Virus record (IMG/VR): IMGVR_UViG_3300025117_000077
Coordinates: 1-56,386 of that record
DNA: 56,386 nucleotides
Strand: one strand, 5' to 3'
From: a virus
Part shown: positions 46,421 through 55,700 of the stretch, in pieces
Layout: each line of letters starts with the position of its first letter
How positions within the stretch are numbered: position 1 is the first letter of the stretch
Notes under the pieces: model-generated
Told to the model about the DNA's origin: nothing
Databases searched by the model: none
The model's input: the letters and a program-made list of their open reading frames with translations, nothing else
Program-made: the position numbers and the translations under genes

Positions 46421-47935
46421 ATGAAGCCAATTAAGTTTAACATAAGAATGCCGAAGGACTGGCCACTGATTATATCTAAGCTGGATGGCGGGGTTAATTA
46501 TTCAGTCCCGGAAGATTCGATAAAAGACAGCGAACTCTCCGGGGCCTTGAATTATTTCTATGATCCCAACACCTACAGGCTTATGCACCGGCCTGGAGTT
46601 TCCCGGTATAGCGGAACTGTTTTGGCGGGATCAGGGACAGAACTTCAAATAAAGGGGAGCTTCTATTCCAGCATTCTGGATAAGGTTTTTATCGTTGCCA
46701 ACTCGGTCTTATATTACCTGGATTCAAGTAAAAATCCTCAGTCCATTGGAACCTTGAACGGGTCCGGATACCCATTCTTTCTCGACTTTAACGGCCAATG
46801 CCTTATTGCCAGCGGGGGAGTTTTGGAAACAACGGATGGTTTGCTTTTGGCCGATGTCTCCGGCGCTCCAATTTTATCCAAGATATTTACCAAGGATGGC
46901 CGGGTTTGGGGAACGGGGGATACTGCAAATCCACACAGAGTTTGGGGATCAGGGCCAGGGGATGAAACAGATTGGGATTCGGTCGGCGGGAATGCTGTTT
47001 ACTTTGACGTAGAACAAAATGTCGGGGACCGGGTGGTCAATGCCGATATTTATAAAAATAATGTCATAGTCTTTAAGGGGATTCAACAACGGGGCATTTT
47101 TGCCATTGTCGTTCCCCTGGGAGTTTATGCAGATGCCTATGTCCAGGAGATAAGCACCAAGAGTTCGGCCCTGAACATTCATTGTAGTATTGAAGAAGGG
47201 AACGACCTTCTGTTTCTTGATAATACCGGATTCAGGTCTTTGGTTGGAGTTCAACAATATGGTGATATCGAACAAGACCCGGTAGGCTATAAAATAAATT
47301 CTACACTTTTGCCTACTCTGGATAGCTCGTTCGCCTTTTTAGCCAGGAACCCTTACTATAATCAGGTTTTAATAAAATATGCTGATGTGCAGACCTGTTT
47401 TGTGTTTAATCCGACCAAGAAGTCATTCTTACCCATAGAGTTTACCAGTCTTAAACCCTATTCGGCCTGTTATATGGAGAACGACAAGACTTTCCTTATC
47501 GGTATGGATGATGGGTTTTTGTATAAGATGGAAACCTCTGTTTTTACGGATAACGGTGTAGCCGTTCCCGCCTTCTTTAAAACCAAGAAGTTTACCGGCA
47601 AAGTGGGGGGGAGTTTTCTTAAGGTTCTAAAGTCGGTCATTTTTGACTATGAGGGCTTAGCATCAGGGTCTGCCTCCCTGCAAGTCATTGTCAACGGTGG
47701 GGAGAAGACCGTTTCGCTTTCATCCATTACACCGGAGGCCGGTAGTGGTTTGCTCTTTGATGCAACCGGATACATTGATGCGGCCACAGGGCTTTTATAT
47801 GGAGAGAGTTTTTCGACTTCTTTTATCAATAAGTTTGTCAATTTTTATGACATTATCTTTTTGGTTTCCAATGACACGGGAGCGATAAGGTTTAATCGCT
47901 TGGAGGGACGATGTTCTACGTTGAAACGGAGATAG
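46421..47935 (+). CDS. Putative tail nozzle/tube protein (beta-propeller-like)
   Basis: The 504-residue product resembles podovirus nozzle proteins. Beta-rich repeats include SKLDGGVNYSVPEDSIKDSELSGALNYFYD, LDKVFIVANSVLYYLDSS, GKNV-type turns and FLIGMDDGFLYKM. A propeller-like fold with repeated YY/W and DG turns is likely. It follows the adaptor without a gap. It would close the tail channel. Confidence 0.65.
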   Translation: MKPIKFNIRMPKDWPLIISKLDGGVNYSVPEDSIKDSELSGALNYFYDPNTYRLMHRPGVSRYSGTVLAGSGTELQIKGSFYSSILDKVFIVANSVLYYLDSSKNPQSIGTLNGSGYPFFLDFNGQCLIASGGVLETTDGLLLADVSGAPILSKIFTKDGRVWGTGDTANPHRVWGSGPGDETDWDSVGGNAVYFDVEQNVGDRVVNADIYKNNVIVFKGIQQRGIFAIVVPLGVYADAYVQEISTKSSALNIHCSIEEGNDLLFLDNTGFRSLVGVQQYGDIEQDPVGYKINSTLLPTLDSSFAFLARNPYYNQVLIKYADVQTCFVFNPTKKSFLPIEFTSLKPYSACYMENDKTFLIGMDDGFLYKMETSVFTDNGVAVPAFFKTKKFTGKVGGSFLKVLKSVIFDYEGLASGSASLQVIVNGGEKTVSLSSITPEAGSGLLFDATGYIDAATGLLYGESFSTSFINKFVNFYDIIFLVSNDTGAIRFNRLEGRCSTLKRR

Positions 47936-47945
47936 GAGGTTAAAG

Positions 47946-49019
47946 ATGTTTCGCAAAATTACCAATATAGTCCTGTCAACCATTTTTGCCGTTGCCATAA
48001 CTACTGGTATTTCATACGGAGTCTGGACGAAATCGTATACCATCGACTTTGGTGCAACCGGGGACACGGTAAAGCAAGGCATTGATAAACTTGAAGATAA
48101 CATTGATGCGATTATTACCTACCTGAATCTTCTCAAGTCAACCTTCGTCAGCACTACGGCCCCGACCAGTCCGGATACCGGTCAGTTCTGGCTGGATAGC
48201 AACACGACCCCGTATACCCAAAAATATTATAACGGGTCTGCCTGGGTAGTTGTCGGGGTTGGTTTGCCGACTAATCACCTTTCGGGCCTCACCGTTTCCC
48301 ATGATACCGATACGGATCACGATGTTTCCATAGCCGCAGGGAAGGCCAGGGATGCCACGGATGCGGTTGATATAATTTTAGCCTCAGCGATTGTAAAGCG
48401 ATTTGACGCAACTTGGGTGGTTGGAACGACTAATGGGGGAGCGTGTGACGGAGATGCTTTACCGACTTCTGGAACATGGCACGTTTTTGTTATTAAGAGG
48501 GTTGACACAGGCGTAGTCGATGTGTGCGGAGACACAAGTCTTACCCCAACTTTGCCTACCAGCTATGGCTATAAACGCCGGATCGCTTCTTACAGGACTG
48601 ACGGTTCGGCCAATATTTTAAACGGAGATCAATACGGGACTGGCAATCATAGAGAATTTGTTCTTGATGTCCCCATTGTGGATATATCGGCCAACAACCC
48701 TGGGACCAGTGCAGTTACAGCGGCGGTTAGTGTGCCGTCCGGGATTGTAGTCAAAGCCCTTGGACGGGCCAGGGTAAACAATACGGCAAGCGCATCATAT
48801 CCTTTATTGTGGATTTCGTCACTCGCCACTACTGATGCTGCGCCTTCGGCAACAGCTACCCCAGGGACCACTGCGTATACTAATGTTGATGCGGCAGGTG
48901 AGTTTACCCAATTTGATGTTTTCAGTAACACCTCTGCACAGATTAGGTATCGAATATCGGCCAGCGCCGCTGAAAACACGGTCTATATTATCACGGATGG
49001 GTGGGAAGATTATCTCTAA
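47946..49019 (+). CDS. Tail-fibre-like protein with N-terminal hydrophobic/signal segment
   Basis: The 357-residue product begins with a hydrophobic segment (IVLSTIFAVAITTGISYGVW) that could be a signal peptide or anchor. A fibre-type repeat follows, APTSPDTGQFWLDSNTTPYTQKYYNGSAWVVVG, which is common near fibre attachment domains. The C-terminal 100 residues are a beta-rich tip. It lies after the nozzle gene, so it is probably the main fibre. AGGAGGTTAAAG is the ribosome site. Confidence 0.7.
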   Translation: MFRKITNIVLSTIFAVAITTGISYGVWTKSYTIDFGATGDTVKQGIDKLEDNIDAIITYLNLLKSTFVSTTAPTSPDTGQFWLDSNTTPYTQKYYNGSAWVVVGVGLPTNHLSGLTVSHDTDTDHDVSIAAGKARDATDAVDIILASAIVKRFDATWVVGTTNGGACDGDALPTSGTWHVFVIKRVDTGVVDVCGDTSLTPTLPTSYGYKRRIASYRTDGSANILNGDQYGTGNHREFVLDVPIVDISANNPGTSAVTAAVSVPSGIVVKALGRARVNNTASASYPLLWISSLATTDAAPSATATPGTTAYTNVDAAGEFTQFDVFSNTSAQIRYRISASAAENTVYIITDGWEDYL

Positions 49020-49044
49020 CCAGTTGAAACAAAAGGAACATACA

Positions 49045-49467
49045 ATGAAATACTACGACTTAGACGAAAATGGAAGAATCGAAGGCAGTTATGCGGTTGA
49101 ACAGCCGGGAAGGGTTCTTTATTTTTTAGAGGAACCGATTATCCCCTTCCCCATGCGTGACGGAGTACCAGGGGAGAACTGGATAACTGATCCCATAGCA
49201 GAAGCAGCGGCCCAGGCGGTAGCAGACTTTGAAAATACGAAGGCAGAGGCTATATTGGATTTGTTGCCTTCACGCCAACAGGTCATCAATTTCTTTGCCG
49301 ACCTCCATACAGCTATAAACACGACCAAGACCAACATTCAGGATATGCCAGCCGGAGCCGCTAAGATAGCGATTGCAAGTCTTGGGGGAGTTGTGGAAAG
49401 CATGGAAACAGTTTTGGAGAAATTAGTTCAACTGGAATATCTTATTGTTAAAAGCAGTTTGGATTAA
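49045..49467 (+). CDS. Small protein after fibre gene (140 residues), possible chaperone
   Basis: The start at 49045 follows AAAGGAACA; the longer frame would lie inside the fibre gene. The product starts MKYYDLDENGRIEGSYAVEQ, a beta-rich 50-residue part, then a helical part with AAAQAVADFENTKAEAILD. Its place just after the fibre gene suits a fibre-assembly or tip-chaperone protein. Confidence 0.6.
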   Translation: MKYYDLDENGRIEGSYAVEQPGRVLYFLEEPIIPFPMRDGVPGENWITDPIAEAAAQAVADFENTKAEAILDLLPSRQQVINFFADLHTAINTTKTNIQDMPAGAAKIAIASLGGVVESMETVLEKLVQLEYLIVKSSLD

Positions 49468-49479
49468 AGGAGAACCATC

Positions 49480-50220
49480 ATGGCCAATTTATACGAAGGA
49501 ACAGACTGGTATAACAATCCGCAGGATACGGTAAGGCAGTATTATCAGACTTATGGGGGCAGAGAGCCGGACGCTGAAGGATTAGCATGGTGGTCAAATA
49601 ATGTAAAAAATAATTGGGGTACGGGAAGCATTGACCAGGTTTTTTCTGATTTGCAAAGAGACCTTTCTGCAAACCAGGGGGGGGGTGGAGGCGAAGAAGA
49701 AGGTGGGATTGAATGGCCAATGGACTTATTCCCGAAATCGGAATCAAAGTCATCGTCTGTCAGTTCTGCCGGACTTCCCGAATGGGGGGCGCAATGGGTG
49801 AAGGACTATCTGGCTAAATATGCCCCGGAACTGGCGGGAGGTTTGTCAAAGTCTTTGGCCGAGCTGGAAGATCCCGTAGCCCTGAATGCAGCGGAAAAGT
49901 CCAATCTGGAATATATGTCCCAGGAGAATCTTAACCCCATAATTAGCGGCCTTGGCTCGAAGGGTGTTCTTAATTCGTCTACTTCCCAGAATGCCATTGC
50001 TAAGGTCCTGGCTGAGCTTGGCGGGACTTCTTACGACAGGGCTATGACTAATCAACAGGCAAAAATTAACGATTACCTGAAGGGCATGGCGTTGCTCTCA
50101 TCCTTACTTGGAGCTTCAAGGGTAAGTTCTGGAAGCGCAAAGTCTGAATCTACCCAAAGCAATGCTTGGGAACCTTATGGCGATTTAATGAATTATATGG
50201 CCTTAATGAGTAATGTATAG
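49480..50220 (+). CDS. Putative internal virion protein with DUF4214-like start
   Basis: The 246-residue product starts DTVRQYYQTYGGREPDAEGLAWW, close to the DUF4214-type short helical repeat. A glycine/glutamate linker follows, then a helical C-terminal half (LGSKGVLNSSTSQNAIAKVLAELGG) like those of small ejection proteins. It opens the late block of five uncharacterised proteins before the giant one. Confidence 0.55.
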   Translation: MANLYEGTDWYNNPQDTVRQYYQTYGGREPDAEGLAWWSNNVKNNWGTGSIDQVFSDLQRDLSANQGGGGGEEEGGIEWPMDLFPKSESKSSSVSSAGLPEWGAQWVKDYLAKYAPELAGGLSKSLAELEDPVALNAAEKSNLEYMSQENLNPIISGLGSKGVLNSSTSQNAIAKVLAELGGTSYDRAMTNQQAKINDYLKGMALLSSLLGASRVSSGSAKSESTQSNAWEPYGDLMNYMALMSNV

Positions 50221-50231
50221 GAGGAAATGAA

Positions 50232-50747
50232 ATGGCAACCGAAACGGGCGGAACTGATTGGGGATCTTTGATAACCTTACTGGCCGGGGTTGTAGGCGGT
50301 CTTTCGAGCGGTCAATCTTTAACGGGTAAGCCACAGCAGCAGGTGTCAAATACCGGGCCTTTGACCGCAGAAGGGCAACGGATCATGGATGAATATACTC
50401 GGACCCTGGACCAGACCCCCATGACGACTACAAACAGAATGGGGAATGTCAGTGTTACCCTGCCCAATAAATCGAGACTTGGAATACTCAAGAATATGGC
50501 GGCCTTGGAATTGATACGAAAGGGCAATTTAACCCAACAATCGGCGGAAGAAGGGATTCTTGGGAAGCTGGCCCCGCTTTTGGCCGCTATGACCAAGAAG
50601 AAGAAAGACCCCAATGACCCCTATAATTTGGGGACTACTACTCCTAACACCAACTATAATGCCGGAACTGTCGGGTATGATCCTAACTATAAGCCGGAGA
50701 ATGATTGGATGGCCGATATTTGGCGGTATGGGTCAGAAGGAGAATAA
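50232..50747 (+). CDS. Putative internal virion protein (171 residues)
   Basis: The 171-residue product begins ATETGGTDWGSLITLLAGVVGGLSSG (a hydrophobic patch), has a helical TPMTTTNRMGNVSVTLPNKSR, and ends in a repeated Y-N-P/T-rich tail (NYNAGTVGYDPNYK). The hydrophobic start suits a protein ejected into the cell envelope. No family recognised. Confidence 0.55.
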   Translation: MATETGGTDWGSLITLLAGVVGGLSSGQSLTGKPQQQVSNTGPLTAEGQRIMDEYTRTLDQTPMTTTNRMGNVSVTLPNKSRLGILKNMAALELIRKGNLTQQSAEEGILGKLAPLLAAMTKKKKDPNDPYNLGTTTPNTNYNAGTVGYDPNYKPENDWMADIWRYGSEGE

Positions 50748-50749
50748 AC

Positions 50750-51469
50750 ATGGGCCTTCTTAACGATATCTATAAGCAGGAAATGGCAAAGAACACAAAG
50801 GAAAAGTACCCCAATGCCTCCAAGGAAGATCAGGAGTATTATGAGTTGCTTAAGGAGGTTAATGCCAACTTGGGTGGTAAATATGGCTCTGGGATTGACT
50901 CTGGTGGGACAGGGATTGCATCTGAGTCTGGTTCGCAAATGAGTGTTGCCGATGCTTTGGCTTTGGCTTCCAGTCCTCCAAATGCGTATGTCTCTGGACT
51001 TGGAAATGTTTTAGGTACTGTCGGTAGGGGTGCTGTAGCTACTATACCAGGGATTAATACGGCCTATGGTATTGCTAACTCCTTATTTGGGCAAAGCATG
51101 AACAATTCTTGGGGAAATTTGTTTAACACACAACAAATGGGCCTCAACGCACTTAGCGATTATGGAGTAACGGCAGATGATATAGCCGAAATGCTTGCGG
51201 CAGAAAATGAAAATGAATTGGCTATTCTTCTTTCTAAGTTTGGTGGTGATAAGGGAGAAAGTCCGATAGGTGCTTATGATGCTCGGGGGAACCCCGTTAA
51301 TAATGACTTCACTGGATTTACTTATGGCAAAAACGGCGAACCTACTGGATTTCAATTCGGGGCTAAGGGCGATGTAAGCGCAACGTATGGTGGTGGCGAT
51401 TTGCAGGGGGCAGAAGGAAATCCGTCTGGAATAGTAGCAGGTGATGGTTTTACTGGTAGTTTTATCTAA
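50750..51469 (+). CDS. Putative internal virion protein (239 residues)
   Basis: The start at 50750 follows AGAAGGAGAATAAAC; the longer frame lies in the previous gene. The product begins MGLLNDIYKQEMAKNTKEKY, has an Ala/Ser/Gly-rich hydrophobic middle (ALASSPPNAYVSGLGNVLGTVGRGAVATIPG) and a glycine-rich tail. It looks like a small ejection or capsid-lumen protein. Confidence 0.55.
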   Translation: MGLLNDIYKQEMAKNTKEKYPNASKEDQEYYELLKEVNANLGGKYGSGIDSGGTGIASESGSQMSVADALALASSPPNAYVSGLGNVLGTVGRGAVATIPGINTAYGIANSLFGQSMNNSWGNLFNTQQMGLNALSDYGVTADDIAEMLAAENENELAILLSKFGGDKGESPIGAYDARGNPVNNDFTGFTYGKNGEPTGFQFGAKGDVSATYGGGDLQGAEGNPSGIVAGDGFTGSFI

Positions 51470-51480
51470 GGAGAACCAAG

Positions 51481-52797
51481 ATGGGCTTAATGGACATTTT
51501 AAAGGACATTGACCTGAAAGACATAGCGATGGGCATGGCGGTTGCTTCTCATGGCAACACGGCTGTTCCTAATGTTATTAACATAATGGAACAACGAAGG
51601 AAAGAAGAAGAAGCACGGGAGAGGTCGGCCAATACCACCAACTTCATTACGTCTCTTTTTAAGAACCTGAGTGGGCCTGACCCGACTATGGATTTAATGA
51701 AGCAACAGAGAACCGTCAATGCTATGCCGGATGAAGTGACCCAATATGATACTTCTGGAATACCTGCCGCTGTTTCCCAAGAAGACCTTATGGCTTCTAT
51801 GGTAGACCCCACTGTCGGGATAGTTAGGGAATCTCCTGAAGACCAAACCCCTGCTTGGGATACCGGAAGTATTACGGGAAAAAGAGTATCCAATCCGGAG
51901 AAGGCCAAGGCGAGTGCCGACTTTATCCTGTCCGTCTACAAGGCCAGGGAGACTATCCCAAACGTAGCCGATGCCGTAGCCTCTCTTATGCCTCAGATTC
52001 AAGGGAAAGACCTTGACCCACAGCTTGTAATGTCTGCCTTGAGTACCGTTTATAATAAGCGGGAATCACAGATAGCCAAGATGATGGATATAGCGGCAAG
52101 ACATGAGGAGAAGGAAGCTGACAGAAAGGCAAAGAGTATGGAAATAGTCAGCTTTGATCCTACCCATAGAGTTATGACAAAAGGCGGCAAGCTAATAAGT
52201 GAAGGTTCTTCTAAAAAGACAGGGGCTATCTATAACGACCTTTCCGCTATTTATGGTTCTGAGGCTGTTGATGCTATGTCCCCGGCAGAACGAATTACGG
52301 CTTGGAAAAACATCAAGTCTGACAAGGTTACTGTGATTGGTCATGATCCCAAAGGAAATCCGATTACTACCGACGAAGTTGGACAACAATGGGTTACTTT
52401 TTCTGACGGAACAAAGGAGGTTTATAGAGGTAAAATTACTCCGAAAGTCGATAGAGTTGAGAAAACGGAAAAAGACAGACAACCAACAACACTTACTGAA
52501 TTGAAAGGCATGATGGAAAGGGGAGAAATAACAAGAGATCAGTACAAAAAGAGATTGTTGGCTGTTCCCGGTTTATTCAATTATCTCTCGGAAGAAGGTG
52601 GAGGTGGAGAACCGACTTCAGGCGAAAGACCTCAAGCAAAACCGAAGGGGGAAGCTCCAAAGCCCACCACAGCACAGCCCCAAACAAATTCGATCAAGGC
52701 GAATGCTATTGGCAATAATGTTATTATCGAAGGGAAATCATATCCCATAGTAAATGGGATCGTAACGGTTGGGAAACAAAAGTACAGGGTCAAATAA
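51481..52797 (+). CDS. Putative internal virion protein (438 residues)
   Basis: The 438-residue product starts with a helical segment (GLMDILKDIDLKDIAMGMAV), then a long charged and disordered body with coiled-coil stretches (ARHEEKEADRKAKSMEI, TELKGMMERGEITRDQYKKRL). It ends in a small beta module (NNVIIEGKSYPIVNGIVTVGKQKYRV). It abuts the giant protein's start (TAAATG). A virion internal protein is the likely role. Confidence 0.6.
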   Translation: MGLMDILKDIDLKDIAMGMAVASHGNTAVPNVINIMEQRRKEEEARERSANTTNFITSLFKNLSGPDPTMDLMKQQRTVNAMPDEVTQYDTSGIPAAVSQEDLMASMVDPTVGIVRESPEDQTPAWDTGSITGKRVSNPEKAKASADFILSVYKARETIPNVADAVASLMPQIQGKDLDPQLVMSALSTVYNKRESQIAKMMDIAARHEEKEADRKAKSMEIVSFDPTHRVMTKGGKLISEGSSKKTGAIYNDLSAIYGSEAVDAMSPAERITAWKNIKSDKVTVIGHDPKGNPITTDEVGQQWVTFSDGTKEVYRGKITPKVDRVEKTEKDRQPTTLTELKGMMERGEITRDQYKKRLLAVPGLFNYLSEEGGGGEPTSGERPQAKPKGEAPKPTTAQPQTNSIKANAIGNNVIIEGKSYPIVNGIVTVGKQKYRVK

Positions 52798-55700
52798 ATG
52801 GCGCAAGTTACTCTTGAACCGATAGAAGAACAGACCGAACAGATGGTTACTCTTGAACCTATTCAGGAGCAACCTCCCGGCGGTGCGGTCAATCGTCTCA
52901 AACAGTATTATGAATATCTGCATACGCCAACCGAGGGACCAAAAAGCGTTAAGGATTTTCTTACAAGAGTTGTTCCGGCGAGCCTTGAAAAAACTGCTTA
53001 TGGGCTTATTGAATTTCCATACCAAGTAGTCAAGTCTGTTACTGATCCTATTATCCACGAAAAGGGGGTTAAGGCAGGGGCAACAAAATTAGGCAAGAAT
53101 CTTTATGAAAATGTTGAAGGTTTAGCAAGATTTTCGGGCGAGCAAATAGGCGTTTATGGGTGGGACAAATTAAAAGAAAGGTGGTCAACTGACCCCATTG
53201 GTTCTGTTCTAGGATTAGCTCCTTTAATTAAAGGCGTTGTGTCTTATGCCAAAACAAAAGGAATTACTCCTAAAGAAGCAGTAAATGAAATAGTTCTTGA
53301 TAAGACTTTTAGCAATTTTGAGAGATTGAAGGAGGAACAGGTTAAGGCCGTCCAGAACAAACTTGCAGGAGGTCAGCGACCTCTCGGAAAATTAGTAACC
53401 TTAGAAAGAATGGCCGAATCAGAAGGAAAGATTCGGGGCAAGGTGGGCGGTGAAGATTATGCCAAGAACATTTTTACTGAGGAAAACTTACAGAGGACTG
53501 AAGATTTAGTAAAGGCGCAGAAGGGTTTTGATGAAAGATTAAAACCGGAAGAACAAACGTTAGACCAACTTCATGAACAGGCGTATGGCGAAAAAGTTGC
53601 CCCTGAAGAATTAGCCAAACAGCAGACTGAGTTTGATACAAGAATGGCAGGCAAGGAACCAGAGCCGCTTATTATGGATAAAATCAGAGAAGCCGCCGTC
53701 AAAGAAGAGGCTTTGGCAAAGGGAGAAATATCAGGTTTTTATCCGGCAGAAGAACGAGCAAAGGCGGCAGTTGGTGGAACCGAAGGGATAAGAGAGAAAG
53801 TTCTTCCAGTAGAAGAACTTATTGAAAAACCTGTTGCGACGCAAGAACAGAGTAACCCCCAAGTTTTCTTCCACGCTACCGATACCCCGATAACCGAGTG
53901 GAAACCGGGCCAGAAGGTGAACTTTTCCGAGCGTCCCATGACCGAGGACTTTGGAAATCACGTTTACAAGATGGAAGTGGAGTTGAAACGCCCTGCTCCC
54001 GATATGGATGCCTATCAAACAGACCTGGCCCAAAAGACAGGGAAATATGATGGGGTAATAGTAGAAGGTACGGACTATCAGGGCAAGCCTATTAAGTGGG
54101 GGATAGCCAGCGATCCGAGTAGTTTGAAGAACATCGAGTACCAGGGGCCGAAGGCGGGAGAGGTTGGGGTTGAAGAATCAAGAACCATAAAAAACATTAT
54201 CTCCGATATTAATACTGCTATGGGCGAGAAAGGGGCTATCGGCAATATTGAATTATCTCCTGAACAGATTGCGGCCAGAAAAAGACTATTGTCTGATTTT
54301 GATAAGATAAAAGCTAACGCCGCCAATGTCGGAAAAAACATTGATGATTATTTAAGCGGTCTTGGTGTGGACGAAAAAGTCATATCTTCCATGAAAGGAG
54401 TAGTTAAGGAACAACCCGTAAAGGAAGGTGAAGGGATTGTTATTAATAAGGGAGATTATGTAGGTGAAAGTGGAGAAAAGGTTCGGTCATTTGCCGTTAC
54501 CGCCGCCACTTCTGATTTAGTAGCTCCCGAGGTTAAATCGGGGATCATTGAAGAAATAAAGCCTGGGGGGAAAGGCGTTTATGAACCGATAACCCTCAAG
54601 GACGCCCAGGCCGAGGCAGTAAAGAAAATAACACAAGACACGGAAAAAGCGGTTAGATTCTTAAGGTCTTCTCGTAACCCTGGCGCTGTACATACCGCTG
54701 TTGGGGAAGAATTGATTAAGAAATTTCAGTCTGAGGGAAATCACGAAAGGGCTACGGAAGTTGCTCTCGACTTATCAAAGAGATTAACCAAGGCTGGCCA
54801 AGAAATTGTTGCCGCAAGGCTTATGGGTAAACTTTCCCCAGAAGGAATTTTAATTACAGCTAATCGAGCTATCGAGGAATTTAACAATAAATCCTTAAGG
54901 AAGGCAGGAGTTAAACTTGTTCCAGGTTGGGTTAAACAGCTTGAACTTGGGCCTGATACAGCTAAGAATTTACATGATTTAGCTAAGGCGATAAAGGAGG
55001 CTAAGGATGAAAAGGTAAAAATAGAGCTTAGCCAGGAATTACAAAATGCCTTGAATGCCATTACTCCTTCAACAATAGGGCAAAAAATATCGACCTTGCA
55101 AATTATAGCTCAATTATTTAACCCAAAGACTATTGTTACCAGGAATCCGTTAGGAAATGAGCTTTTTTATCGAGTGGAACGGATGAACAAGTATCCTACC
55201 GCTTTGGTTGATTGGGCCGCTTCAAACCTTGGTGGTGGAGACCGATATATCACTTTTAGAACCGGCGGTGCAGGCCGGGGGAAATATTGGGAAGGTTGGC
55301 TGACAGGTTGGAAGGCTGGCTTTGAAGGAGTAAACCCCCAAGGATTACAAACTCAATATGACTTAGGGCGTAAGCCAGCCTTTAGGAATAAGCCTTACGA
55401 AATAAAGCTGGATGACGGAACCTGGACTTATAAAATGCCTAATAGGGCTGAGCGAGTTGCCAGCTTTCTTGAAAGGACAATGGGGGCCACCCTTAAGTCA
55501 TTTGACTATGCGGCTTATAACCGAGCTTATTGGAACACCATTGGAGAAATGGCAACCTTAAGGTCTATGAATGAAGTCGGCAAAGTAGATCCCAAATTAG
55601 TACAGCAATATATAAAAACATTTGATGAAAATGTTAATAAAACAGCCATGGAATACGGGAAATATGTAACTTTCCAGGACAATAATATTATTTCTGTTGG

